A DNA stretch of 64,000 nucleotides from Pachysolen tannophilus NRRL Y-2460 (Eukaryota > Ascomycota > Pichiomycetes > Alaninales > Pachysolenaceae). The translations under genes and the position numbers were made by a program. Positions 18,425 to 27,686 of this stretch are shown piece by piece. The notes beneath the pieces are model-generated. The model ran no database searches. It saw only the letters and a program-made list of their open reading frames with translations, and was not told where the DNA came from. The DNA is taken from NCBI GenBank assembly GCA_001661245.1, contig KV454015.1, positions 926,145 to 990,144 of the forward strand, given 5' to 3'. How positions within the stretch are numbered: the first letter of the stretch is position 1; each line of letters starts with the position of its first letter.

Positions 18425-19591
18425 TTAAAGCAGATTAAGCAATATAGGAAACAACCATAAGAACATTGAAATTTTAATCTTTTGATTTCCGACTCCTTGC
18501 GAAATTACGGAAAAGGGTGACGTGGAAGTCGTATTAATGAACATGCTGCTTACTTGGACCAGTGTACTCGAAGCAGCTGCGCTTGGCGAAGTGACCTGAT
18601 TAGACTCTCCAGAAGTAGCTAAAAAGATTGCTTTCGAGCTTACTGATGAAGCTGTTAAAGGACAGAAAGTAGTATAAGAAGTTGAATATCCACTTATGGT
18701 AGTATAAACTATGATGGTTGTCCAGCTAGTTTGTTCTGAGCTTGAACTATTTTCTGAAGAAGGAGTCACAACAGAAATTGAATTGGTCGAAGAAGTTGAT
18801 GAAATAGAACCACCCCAAATACTGAGAGTAGAGCATCCTGTGTACAAAGAGGACGTAGTTTTTGAGAAACTACTTAGTGCACTCGTGATGCTCAAAGATG
18901 ATGTTAATGAAGGAACGACGGAAGTTGAGTAAACAGTTAGCGACTGAGTTGCGGAAGACATAGTAGGATAGTAGCTTGAACTGATTGAACTTGAAGATGA
19001 AGATGATGGAGTTTGACTATTGATAGTGACTGTGGAGCTAGCTAAAGATGATAATGAGGGAGTGAAAGCTATAGAAGAACTTGCGGCTAAAAGCGTAGAA
19101 GAAAGAGTAGAAGTAAAACCTAATGTACTTGAACTGCTCATTTCTTCTATCGATGATGATTCCAGATTTGTTGAACTGAGAACTGTACTTGAGCAAGGTG
19201 TGGTTGAAGTTGTAGATGTGAATGCAGAGCTAACGGAACTAGGAGACACTGTAGAAGAAGAAGGTGTTTGAATAATGGAAACAACATAAGTGCTGACACT
19301 TGTAGCAGTAGAAATAATACTTGAAATGGTAGACGAGCAACTACTGAAAGTTGAGCATTGAATACAAGTTGTTTCGGTTGTTACCAAATTTTCTGAAACA
19401 ATGGTACTGACACTTGTAACTGTTGATGTTCCTGTTGAAATGAATGAAGAAACACTTGAAGCCGTCACGCATTCTTGACAAGTTGTAATCTCATTTGACC
19501 TTTTGAGTAAAGCTGGAATCACAAAACCATTGACTGTGTATAGTAAAATTGGAATAATTAGCGAAAGATTGAATACTGTCAATGGCAACAT
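18425..19591 (-). CDS. Ser/Thr-rich cell-wall protein, probably GPI-anchored
   Basis: From the ATG at 19591 the frame gives 388 residues. A hydrophobic signal peptide (MLPLTVFNLSLIIPILL...) is followed by a Lys-Arg at about residues 26-27, two Cys pairs (TCQEC and TCIQCSTFSSC), a long Ser/Thr-dominated region typical of O-mannosylated stalks, and a C-terminal hydrophobic tail (SMFLWLFPILLNLL) after small residues, as in a GPI addition signal. The frame extends 33 codons further upstream through a TA repeat, which I treat as leader. No enzymatic domain is seen. It is likely a mannoprotein or adhesin-like wall protein; the exact family is unknown. Confidence 0.82.
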   Translation of the reverse strand: MLPLTVFNLSLIIPILLYTVNGFVIPALLKRSNEITTCQECVTASSVSSFISTGTSTVTSVSTIVSENLVTTETTCIQCSTFSSCSSTISSIISTATSVSTYVVSIIQTPSSSTVSPSSVSSAFTSTTSTTPCSSTVLSSTNLESSSIEEMSSSSTLGFTSTLSSTLLAASSSIAFTPSLSSLASSTVTINSQTPSSSSSSSISSSYYPTMSSATQSLTVYSTSVVPSLTSSLSITSALSSFSKTTSSLYTGCSTLSIWGGSISSTSSTNSISVVTPSSENSSSSEQTSWTTIIVYTTISGYSTSYTTFCPLTASSVSSKAIFLATSGESNQVTSPSAAASSTLVQVSSMFINTTSTSPFSVISQGVGNQKIKISMFLWLFPILLNLL

Positions 19592-20309
19592 TGTTGAAAA
19601 AAATGTACTTAGTTGGCCTGAGAAAACATAGAGAAAACCATTTTGAATTCGAAGTCTTATATCTATATATATATATATAGATATATTCAAACTTATTGTT
19701 TTAAGCTAATGCTTCCCCTTCAACAATAAACTAAACTCAGAATTTTTTGTTTTTCGTTTTTTTTTTTTAATCATCATTTGTTTATTCAATTTCTTTAAGT
19801 AAGAACAGATCTAGAGGGTTTAAAACACTAAACCTATATTTGTTCTTCTATTTGTTTGAAATCAATATATTATAACTGAACAGGTGAAAACAATTTCCTT
19901 TTTAGTCCAAGACAATAAGCGAAAAGAGAAAACCTCTCGAAATGCGGCTTACACACTTGATTTATCACATTTTTAAAATACTTCAAATATAAGAACATTC
20001 AAAATCCATTAAAAGGCTAGTTATGTTTCAGAACCTAATTGTCAAGACCGTATTCAAATTTTGAAAGGACTCAATTTGGGAAAATATAGCAATTTTGGAA
20101 ACAAATTAGTTGATAAGTAAAAATAAGTTAGCTCAAATTAATTAAAAAATACCCATTTTGAGAAAATTTTCATGGAAAATCAACTTGATTTGTTTAAAGA
20201 TGAATTTAATACTTTTCATAAACTATAAATAAGAATTGTATGCCATATCATTTCAAAAAAAAAAAAAAAAAGGCCTGCCTATAGAAATCTCATCAAAATT
20301 CGTTTACCG
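19592..20309. promoter_or_regulatory. Divergent promoter between two secreted-protein genes
   Basis: Holds a TA-rich run at about 19655-19683 near the GPI gene start, composite motif copy 2 at 19929-19949, and a TATA element TATAAATA at 20224-20231, 79-86 bases before the ATG of the small spliced gene. Confidence 0.6.
19929..19949 (+). promoter_or_regulatory. Composite motif copy 2 (CCTCTC + TGCGGCT)
   Basis: AAAACCTCTC, a 4-base spacer, then TGCGGCT. Loosely similar sequence continues for some 50 bases downstream of both copies (TTTAAAA, ACTT, AAATATAA, AACAT in the same order), which suggests a duplicated promoter segment. Confidence 0.55.
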
Positions 20310-20783
20310 ATGACAGTGAACTTTTCACTATTTTTAACAGCTTTCATGGCTTTCGCTTCAATTGGTAAGTTTTAAAATTTATACTTCAATAGAAAACAAC
20401 GATATTAATAAAGCCACCTTTTTTGTCATCTTAAAGTTAATTGTGATGCCAGCACTCAATATATAACTTATACTACGTTAGAGACATATGAGACAACGTT
20501 ATTTTCAACTTTTACTACTGTCAGCTGTCCTCCTATAACGTCCACTTCAACTTCAGGAGAAACAGAAGTCATTATTATCAACACTTGCGCCCCTGACTAT
20601 ACTTCAACCTCAAGTAGCTCAACCCCAACTACGACAACTTCTTCTCCTTCTTCGTCTTCGTCGTCGTCGTCATCATCATCATCATCATCATCGTCTTGCT
20701 TCACCGTTACTACAACAACCATTCCAACTACAGATGTTTCAACAGATATTGAACAATTAACAATTACTAGCTACGCAGATTGA
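20310..20783 (+). CDS. Small secreted Ser/Thr-rich protein with one intron
   Basis: A gene too broken up to show as a single frame. Exon 1 (20310-20364) encodes a signal peptide, MTVNFSLFLTAFMAFASI. The donor GTAAGT starts at 20365, TATTAAT near 20403 is a plausible branch point, and the acceptor AAAG ends at 20436. Exon 2 (20437-20783) continues in frame from VNCDASTQY to a stop, for 133 residues in all. The mature part has four Cys (NC, SC, TC, SC), a Thr/Ser-rich body, a run of Ser and no GPI tail. A TATA box lies 79-86 bases upstream. Function is unknown; it probably belongs to the wall or the secretome. Confidence 0.75.
20365..20436 (+). other. 72-nt intron of the small secreted protein gene
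   Basis: Perfect donor GTAAGT, branch-like TATTAAT, and an acceptor CTTAAAG. It interrupts the codon for Val between the signal peptide and the mature region, a common position in yeast secreted-protein genes. Confidence 0.75.
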
Positions 20784-21238
20784 TTAATAGCTTCTTAATT
20801 TTGCTTTTAGAATATAGTTCCTGATTAGAGAAGCAATCACATCAATGAAGTAATTGAATCCCAATGAGAATATAATGCAAGTTTATCGACAAAACCCTAA
20901 TCTTTTCTCTTTTATTTTTATCTTTATTTTTTTTTTTTCAACTTTTTTGCATTTAATATATACTAATACAATTATAACTTAAAGCTTAACCAGTAATAGG
21001 TACTCTTAGACCCAAACATTAGCTCCCTTTCACATTTCACTTTCATTTCAAACCAAACCAAACAGTTTTAATTGGTATTAAACATCATGTCAAATTGGTA
21101 GTGCGCATTTCTACAAATAAAATAAGAACTTAAAAGAAGTATTTGATTCATCGATTCTAACAATTTAAATATTATTATTAATTATTCAAAAATTATTTAG
21201 AGGCAAATTGATAATTCATTCGAAGCAGCAACAAGAAT
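20784..21238. other. Spacer before YTH1
   Basis: AT-rich, with AACCAAACCAAAC-type C/A repeats near 21050-21065 and T-rich tracts near 20925-20945. No gene or structured element is recognised. Confidence 0.5.
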
Positions 21239-22015
21239 ATGCTACCAAGACCTCCAATTTTCCATAATCAGCTACAGCTGTTACCACCATTTCCTTTACC
21301 ACCCTTTAATAATGACCAGCAGCAGCAGCAACAACAACAACAACAACAACAACTTCAAGAGCAGCGAAGAGAACCAAGTTTTCAATTTGAGAAATTTTTA
21401 GAGAAGGAATATCTGTTTGGGTTAAATCCAGATCGTCCGAAACAGAATGTGCATCCAAATTTTTCGAATAAAATAGTTTGTAAGCATTGGTTAAGAGGGT
21501 TGTGTAAGAAGAATTTAAATTGTGAATTTTTACATGAATTTAATCTTCGTAAAATGCCAGAATGTTTATTTTTTACGAAAAATGGGTTTTGTACTCAAGC
21601 TTCTGAATGTTTATATTTGCATATTGATCCAAAAACTAAAATTCCAGAGTGTGATAATTATAATAGGGGGTTCTGTCCTGAAGGACCGAATTGTCCTAAG
21701 AGGCATGTAAGAAAAGTGATATGTCCTAATTATTTATGTGGATTTTGTCCTGAAGGTCCGAATTGTTCTTTCAGTCATCCTAAATTTGATGGAATTTCGG
21801 AAAAATTGAGGATTAAACCGGATGAGGAGGAGATAGAAGGTTTGAATGATGAAGAAACTCAAAAAAGTGGACAGAAAGAACTAGAAGAAAATGAAGAAAA
21901 TGAATCAAAAGAAGAAAAAGAAGACGGGGAAGTGAAAGATGATACAAAAGTAGGTGTTAACGCAGAGAGTAAGGTTAAAGAAATTACAAATGACACTAAA
22001 AAGAATGAGCTTTGA
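21239..22015 (+). CDS. YTH1: mRNA 3'-end processing zinc-finger protein Yth1 (CPSF30)
   Basis: A subunit of the cleavage and polyadenylation factor that contacts the poly(A) signal. The 258-residue protein has an N-terminal poly-Gln tract (21320-21352). It then has the family segment [15 protein letters not shown] and four CCCH fingers with C-x7/8-C-x5-C-x3-H spacing (about residues 81-180): [58 protein letters not shown] and [19 protein letters not shown]. An acidic tail follows. Yeast and human family members have five fingers. Here DRP passes straight to [14 protein letters not shown], so finger 1 is missing, with no room for an intron. Otherwise it is orthologous along its length. Confidence 0.94.
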   Translation: MLPRPPIFHNQLQLLPPFPLPPFNNDQQQQQQQQQQQQLQEQRREPSFQFEKFLEKEYLFGLNPDRPKQNVHPNFSNKIVCKHWLRGLCKKNLNCEFLHEFNLRKMPECLFFTKNGFCTQASECLYLHIDPKTKIPECDNYNRGFCPEGPNCPKRHVRKVICPNYLCGFCPEGPNCSFSHPKFDGISEKLRIKPDEEEIEGLNDEETQKSGQKELEENEENESKEEKEDGEVKDDTKVGVNAESKVKEITNDTKKNEL

Positions 22016-22236
22016 GATTTTTCTATTATTGTCAGATTTTAGATAGGAGTTTATAATTTTTGAGTTTTTGGGAGAATTACATAGATCTTAGAACTTTCAA
22101 AATACATTTTTGTAAAATAGAAGCATTTCATCAAATATTATATCGTTTAAAGTAGTTAACTTTTGAATACTTTTCAACTAGTAAGGGCTACATTCAGTTT
22201 TATTTTTCACAATATATATAAATATATATATATATA

Positions 22237-24918
22237 TTATTTTCTATCAATTCGTAAAGATCTAACTTTTCTTCTTTCCGCCGGGGTCAAAACCCATTTG
22301 ATTTCTAGACTATCATCATCGTCCTCTTCATCACTTTCATTTCCATTGTTGCCACCAGTATTGCTACCATTTGGAATACCAACTTTGTTACGTCCAGCTG
22401 TACCAACAACTTTGTTATTGCTACCATCATTAACTTCCTCGTCGTTCAAAAATAACTCACTCTCTTCATCATCGTCCAAACTTAAAACCATTATTATTTG
22501 AGTTAGTTTAATGAAGTTATTCCTCAACTTATAGTTAATCTTACTGATATCGTTTATGATAACACTAAAATTTTTCTCCAAATTCAAAATATTTAAGTAA
22601 GTTAAATTTTTGTTGTTATTAATAGGATAAGTTGGATTCAAAAACTTTTTCTCAAAAAGCTTAGAAAGATTGATAGTTAGTAGGTTCATCAAGTTCATGA
22701 AAATCGAATTTGATAACACTTTCCAATATGGCAAAATTAATGACCTGAAGTTTTTAAGGAATCTTATCAAGACCTCATTATTGTTGTCATTTTCAATTTC
22801 CAAAATTTTGAAGAAATCATTGGTCAACTTGATTAATTTAGTATTGAAAACTTGATTATATAAGACTTTGATATTTTCATTTAAAATATTTTCTATTTTC
22901 AGATCTATGATATTGTTAAAATTTTCAATGATATTGCTTAATTTTTTTGTGAGTGAATTTTCGTAAATATCTTTTACAGTATTATTGTCGTCATAATAAA
23001 GAAACAACTTATCATTTTTCAACTTTAATTTCAAGTTTTCAATGATTCTATCCAAATAAGTTTTTAAAGAATCAACAGAATTTAAGAAAATCAAGAAATG
23101 CTCCAAATTTTTCAAATCTTCATCTTTATTAAAATTTATGGCACTATTTAAGGCATTTGTTGCATTTCTCATAAAGAAACTTCCATAATTACTTGGATTT
23201 GGAGTACCACTTCTTGGAGAAAGTGACTGTTCCCTATTAAATTCTCCTGAATTTCTCAGTGAAGAATTTATTGTTGATGGAATTGGCTTGATAACAGGAA
23301 TTACTAGTTCAACATTTGTTCTTGGTTGAATAGTTCTCAACTTATTTGCAATAACGTTTAATAAATCATTTTCCAAAATTCTTCTACTATTAGTAATCAT
23401 ATTTTTGATAATGGATTCATTACCAGTTTCTATTGTCTTTCCCAACATATTGTTTAAAACAATGATAATATCTTCAATCACAGAGCTTATTGGTGGGGAT
23501 TCTGGAGAATAACTGTCATCATTATCAGATTTAACAGTTAAATATGATGAAAGATCTGGGATAAGCTCTAGTTCACATGATTTTTCTATTGATCTTCTTA
23601 AATAAAAAGTTGATAATTTATCATAAATTGGTTGAATTTTTGTGTTAATCTTAACTAAAAATGAAGATTCTTCCACTGGTTCTGGAATTATATTAGAGTT
23701 TTTTAAATTTTTATATTCGTTCCATTTAATTCTGAAAAAATTACAATACATTTTCCAATTTTTCAAAATGGAGCTTAATTCTGAACATAACTCATTAACT
23801 TCAACTATTGATATCTTGCTATCAATATATATTGCCTTTGAGTTCCCATCATCATTATCCTCGTTACTATTATCCAAATATCCAGATGAATTTTGCAAAA
23901 TGTAATTTATTAATATAGGGAAATCATAATTTTTGATATCGTTTAAAACGTTATTTATATTTTTCAAATCCCAAAAAGTATCAAATATTAAACCACACTG
24001 TAAATCACATTCTTTTTGTATCTTTGTCATAATATCACACATGGAGTTTAATCCATAATACCTTATTATAATATTTGAATGTTGATTTATAATTGATGAA
24101 ATGATTTCAAAAATTTTTAACAAGGTCAAAGAATAAAAACCAGGTTTCAATTTTAACTCTTTGGAAAGATTCATTAACAAATTTTTAGATTGTTCATTAA
24201 TCAATTTGCAAATAAATTTAGAGTAACAATTTAATCCAATATCATTTTGTAATAATAATGGGAATAATTGGAAATAATAAGTTAATTTAGAAACATCTTT
24301 TAAATCTGCCAGTTTCTCAAATTCTTCCTTAAAGAAAACCGTTAGCTCTTCAACCCATTTACTAACAGTTATCGAAGGCAATTCAGGAAGATCCTGAGTT
24401 GGTACTATGAATGAAACATATTTGTCATTCAATAAACTTTGAGGCAATGTAGTTAGTATATTATGAATTCTCGTCGAAGCTTCTAACCAATTTTTAGATT
24501 CAATAAAAGAATCAGCTTCCATTATTTGTTTCTTCAAGAAAATAACATTGGAAAGATAATTCAAAGTTCTGTTTACCTTCTCCTTTTCTTTATCCAATAA
24601 TTTTACTTTCCTTGTAAGCTTATAACTCAAATCATTGGCATTATTAAACTTATCACTCAATTTGTTTGAGAAGCTCAACGAGTTCAATGAAAGATTCACC
24701 CTATTCATTTCTAAACTATTAATTGATTTTTGAATCAATATCCGCTTATTCAATAAATATTTATCATTGATATAATTATTCAAATCATCCAATTCTAAAT
24801 CAATTTGATTAACTAACTTGTTCAATTTGCTAATGGAATTCGACCCATTTAATTGGGCATGATAATTTTTCAAATTGTCATTCAACAACTGCTCACTAAA
24901 ACCATCATCCATGGACAT
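22237..24918 (-). CDS. COG4: Conserved oligomeric Golgi complex subunit 4
   Basis: An 893-residue tethering-complex subunit that acts in retrograde traffic within the Golgi, in lobe A with Cog1-3, and binds SNAREs. The N-terminus is coiled-coil (LNKLVNQIDLELDDLNNYI), and the family's central region includes the ADSFIESKNWLEASTRIHNI segment (about residues 135-160). The C-terminus ends with WVLTPAERRKVRSLRIDRK, the characteristic Cog4 end whose arginine is structurally important in human COG4. The protein is Asn/Lys-rich, as expected for the base composition. A Ser-rich loop near residues 570-600 could be a phosphorylated linker. It starts at the first ATG (MSMDDGF). The 224-base spacer to the divergent orphan at 25142 is a shared promoter. 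Confidence 0.85.
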   Translation of the reverse strand: MSMDDGFSEQLLNDNLKNYHAQLNGSNSISKLNKLVNQIDLELDDLNNYINDKYLLNKRILIQKSINSLEMNRVNLSLNSLSFSNKLSDKFNNANDLSYKLTRKVKLLDKEKEKVNRTLNYLSNVIFLKKQIMEADSFIESKNWLEASTRIHNILTTLPQSLLNDKYVSFIVPTQDLPELPSITVSKWVEELTVFFKEEFEKLADLKDVSKLTYYFQLFPLLLQNDIGLNCYSKFICKLINEQSKNLLMNLSKELKLKPGFYSLTLLKIFEIISSIINQHSNIIIRYYGLNSMCDIMTKIQKECDLQCGLIFDTFWDLKNINNVLNDIKNYDFPILINYILQNSSGYLDNSNEDNDDGNSKAIYIDSKISIVEVNELCSELSSILKNWKMYCNFFRIKWNEYKNLKNSNIIPEPVEESSFLVKINTKIQPIYDKLSTFYLRRSIEKSCELELIPDLSSYLTVKSDNDDSYSPESPPISSVIEDIIIVLNNMLGKTIETGNESIIKNMITNSRRILENDLLNVIANKLRTIQPRTNVELVIPVIKPIPSTINSSLRNSGEFNREQSLSPRSGTPNPSNYGSFFMRNATNALNSAINFNKDEDLKNLEHFLIFLNSVDSLKTYLDRIIENLKLKLKNDKLFLYYDDNNTVKDIYENSLTKKLSNIIENFNNIIDLKIENILNENIKVLYNQVFNTKLIKLTNDFFKILEIENDNNNEVLIRFLKNFRSLILPYWKVLSNSIFMNLMNLLTINLSKLFEKKFLNPTYPINNNKNLTYLNILNLEKNFSVIINDISKINYKLRNNFIKLTQIIMVLSLDDDEESELFLNDEEVNDGSNNKVVGTAGRNKVGIPNGSNTGGNNGNESDEEDDDDSLEIKWVLTPAERRKVRSLRIDRK

Positions 24919-25141
24919 ATCTATTGCTCTTTTATTGTTTTATAATTCCTTCGCAGTATCTAATCGTATAAAACAGTTGTTGATGTTTATTTGGCATAGA
25001 ATTGTGTATTTCATATTGAACAATATGAAAAAAATAAAAAATCAAAAAAATCAAAAATTCACAAATTTTTCAAAAATTCTTTGTTACGAAATTGATATGA
25101 AAGATATCCATTTTTCTTTTTAGATTATAGTAGGGTTGTCG

Positions 25142-26260
25142 ATGGGTGTGAGGAAGCCTGCTATAGTGAATCAGATCAATAAGAATATAGCGAGTATATT
25201 GACGAGTAGAAGTTTGAGGAATTATGATTATTTTGATTTGAGATTGGACTTGAATGTTTTATCTAGAACGGAATTGAATTTTATTGGGAAGAAATCGTCA
25301 ACTATTAATTTCCCAAAGTTGATTAAGAGATCTTTATTGAATTTGCCAGAGACTTTGAATGAAAAGGAGTATGAAAAAAATATTGGATTTATAAATGATG
25401 TTAGAACTTTGTATTATAGTGGATTAGATAAGGATGTTTTCAAATATCTTATTGATGAAAATACCGAGGAAAATAGAGGTTTAATAATTGATAATGCTTA
25501 TAACCTTTTTTATAGTGATATAGCACAATTGAAGAAATGCTATCAAGTGGCAATGATGAAAGTTCCTTACCCACAGGGAGAGATACGTAAGAAGAAAATT
25601 TTACAAAAAAATTTGAAATTACATGAGTTTAACGACAATAATTCATTGTTATTTGAATTGATTAAGAATTATGATAAGAATAATTATACGTTGGATGTGT
25701 TGTTAAATAACAAAGGATTGAAAATAGATAAATTGCATTCTGGGTTACCTTATTTTAATCAGCTTTCGTCTCTTGAGAAATCAAAGATTTTTGGATTTCC
25801 AAAGCAATTTCCTGCGAGAATAGATCCTAATTATAGTTATTATTTTCATAACTTATATACAATTATTAACGCTTCTCAAAGATATATCATGGATAAAAAT
25901 GAATTGGGAGAAGATATACAGAAAGCTGTAAAACCAGAGTATGATCATCTTATTCTTAGAGGTTACTTGATTTATTCTGAAGTAATAATTGACGATATGG
26001 TCATGGGTTGTGGTTTAGATTACAACCATCATTGGAGTTCTCAAAGAGCTGCAAGACAAGCATTAATTAACCCATTATTCAAAGAATGGTTGTTGAACTA
26101 TGAATTAAAGGAAAGTTCTCGATATACTAATAAATTTTTAAAAGATCGTTACGAAAAAAAGGTAAAAGAATTGTTTTCTCCAATTTTACAAGAAATTCTG
26201 GATAAAGTTAAAAAGGAAGAAGAACAAGATTTTGAAGAAGAAGGTACTGTATTACCCTAA
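25142..26260 (+). CDS. Unrecognised 372-residue protein, possibly mitochondrial
   Basis: I do not recognise the family. The frame opens at a TTG two codons earlier; the ATG at 25142 (MGVRKPAIVNQINKNI) is the likely start. The N-terminal about 30 residues are basic with few acidic residues (RKPAIVNQINKNIASILTSRS) and could target mitochondria. The body is rich in aromatic and charged residues, ends in an acidic helix (KKEEEQDFEEE), and contains conspicuous segments GLDYNHHWSSQRAARQAL and PARIDPNYSYYFHN. No membrane segment is seen. A fungal mitochondrial ribosome or mRNA-handling protein is a guess from general character only. It shares its promoter with COG4. Confidence 0.75.
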   Translation: MGVRKPAIVNQINKNIASILTSRSLRNYDYFDLRLDLNVLSRTELNFIGKKSSTINFPKLIKRSLLNLPETLNEKEYEKNIGFINDVRTLYYSGLDKDVFKYLIDENTEENRGLIIDNAYNLFYSDIAQLKKCYQVAMMKVPYPQGEIRKKKILQKNLKLHEFNDNNSLLFELIKNYDKNNYTLDVLLNNKGLKIDKLHSGLPYFNQLSSLEKSKIFGFPKQFPARIDPNYSYYFHNLYTIINASQRYIMDKNELGEDIQKAVKPEYDHLILRGYLIYSEVIIDDMVMGCGLDYNHHWSSQRAARQALINPLFKEWLLNYELKESSRYTNKFLKDRYEKKVKELFSPILQEILDKVKKEEEQDFEEEGTVLP

Positions 26261-26322
26261 ATATATTGTATATAGGTTATAGTAAAATGTATATAGTTAA
26301 AGTTACAGTTAATAGAAATTTT

Positions 26323-27243
26323 TCATTTTCTAGGAATTCTTCTAATCATTGTATAACAGCTTTTCCAAATAACGTTTATCTTCTTATCTAAATTCCAACC
26401 AAATCTTGACTTGAACTCATCAGTAAACTTAACGACAATATCATCTTTACTACCTTTAAGAACATTGTTATGACTCTCGTGCCATTTATGGACAGAACTA
26501 AAAGTACTAAAATAGTTTATGAAATCTTGAAGTTTTAAATTCTTCTTCCAAATGTATAAATCATTAATTGGTGTTTTATCTTCACCTATAGGATCATATC
26601 TTCCAGATTTAAAATCATAATATAAATCTTTAGGAATTTTAGCATCAATATCTTTATTCAAATTTCTAATAATTGATCTCCCTGGTTGTTCCCAATAATT
26701 CCCCAAATATTTTGAGTTGTAAAAATATGTCAATAAAAGTTCATTAGCCTTTGCAAAATCACCTTTAATGTCTGATGGATCACCATCAACACTTTGTATA
26801 ATAGGATCTGCATAACCAAAATAAATTAAAGAACCATTATCTTTTAAAATTCTTGCCATTTCTTTAAACCACACATCATGGTCAAACCAATGAGCAGCCT
26901 GTGCACTTGTAATCAAATCTATTGAATTATTTGAAATAAAACTAATAGATTCGGCTCTAGATTGCTTAAAAATTATTTTATCAGCATATTCAGTAGGAAT
27001 TGACTTTTGTGCCAGTTCAACCATTCTTAAAGAAGGATCAATGCCAATGACTTTATCAAAATGGAGCAAACGAGCCAATGGGAATGTTGCCTCTCCTGGC
27101 CCACATCCAATATCTAATGCAGTACGGAAATCATTCCCATTATGATAATTTTTTATCAAATTGTTGAAAAACGAAGGTGGATAATTAGGTCTATACAAAC
27201 CATAGTTTTCCGATTTAAAAGATTGACTGGAGAATTGAGACAT
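26323..27243 (-). CDS. SAM-dependent methyltransferase (Tmt1/Crg1-like)
   Basis: A 306-residue class I methyltransferase. Motif I is ALDIGCGPGEATFPLA (about residues 42-57). The acidic motif II is KVIGIDPSLRMVELA, and the methyltransferase-11 style segment ITSAQAAHWFDHDVWFKEMA with motif III-like LIYFGYADP follows. Start SQFSSQSFKSENYGLYRPNYP matches the RPxYP entry of yeast Tmt1 (trans-aconitate methyltransferase) and Crg1 (cantharidin resistance), cytosolic small-molecule methyltransferases. The substrate cannot be told from sequence. The start ATG at 27243 is clear. It converges with the orphan gene upstream, with only 62 bases between stops. Confidence 0.88.
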   Translation of the reverse strand: MSQFSSQSFKSENYGLYRPNYPPSFFNNLIKNYHNGNDFRTALDIGCGPGEATFPLARLLHFDKVIGIDPSLRMVELAQKSIPTEYADKIIFKQSRAESISFISNNSIDLITSAQAAHWFDHDVWFKEMARILKDNGSLIYFGYADPIIQSVDGDPSDIKGDFAKANELLLTYFYNSKYLGNYWEQPGRSIIRNLNKDIDAKIPKDLYYDFKSGRYDPIGEDKTPINDLYIWKKNLKLQDFINYFSTFSSVHKWHESHNNVLKGSKDDIVVKFTDEFKSRFGWNLDKKINVIWKSCYTMIRRIPRK

Positions 27244-27686
27244 TATCAGATTTTAAACATAATGATATTTCTAGATATTTAGCTTATCTTAGTTCAAAGT
27301 CTTTAAAAGTAAACTCCGATATGTACTTACTTCTTTTTCTTATTCTTTTTTTGGGTTCAAAAAGAAAATCTCATAATCATATACATAGATTAAGGAAAAC
27401 AGTCTACAAATGCCAAAAAGACACCCATTATTATAACACCTTGAGAGCAAAATTTTTTTTTAGAATGCTTTTAGAACCGAACTATAATAAAGAAGGTAAA
27501 GAACCAACTAAATCAACAAAAAAAATAGCCAAAAAATAAAAAAGAATTAATAAAAAAACTTAGCAAAATAGAAATAAAAAACAAACAAATTTAAAACAAA
27601 ATCAAATTCTTAAACTTTGAAAAAAAAAATAAAAAATAACCAACTTATCCCAACCAAAAAGCCATTATGTTCCTGGAACTTATAAT
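27244..27686. other. Spacer between the methyltransferase promoter and the next minus-strand gene
   Basis: Very A-rich on the + strand at 27530-27650. A 72-codon + strand frame (27321-27539) ending in Lys/Thr-rich residues is present but has no known relative and is not called. Confidence 0.45.

Noticed and set aside
18711-19271. Glu/Val-rich + strand frames
   Set aside because: Antisense shadows of the Ser/Thr-rich GPI protein gene.
27321-27539. 72-codon Lys/Thr-rich + strand frame
   Set aside because: No family resemblance, no supporting promoter or splice signals; A-rich sequence easily yields such frames.
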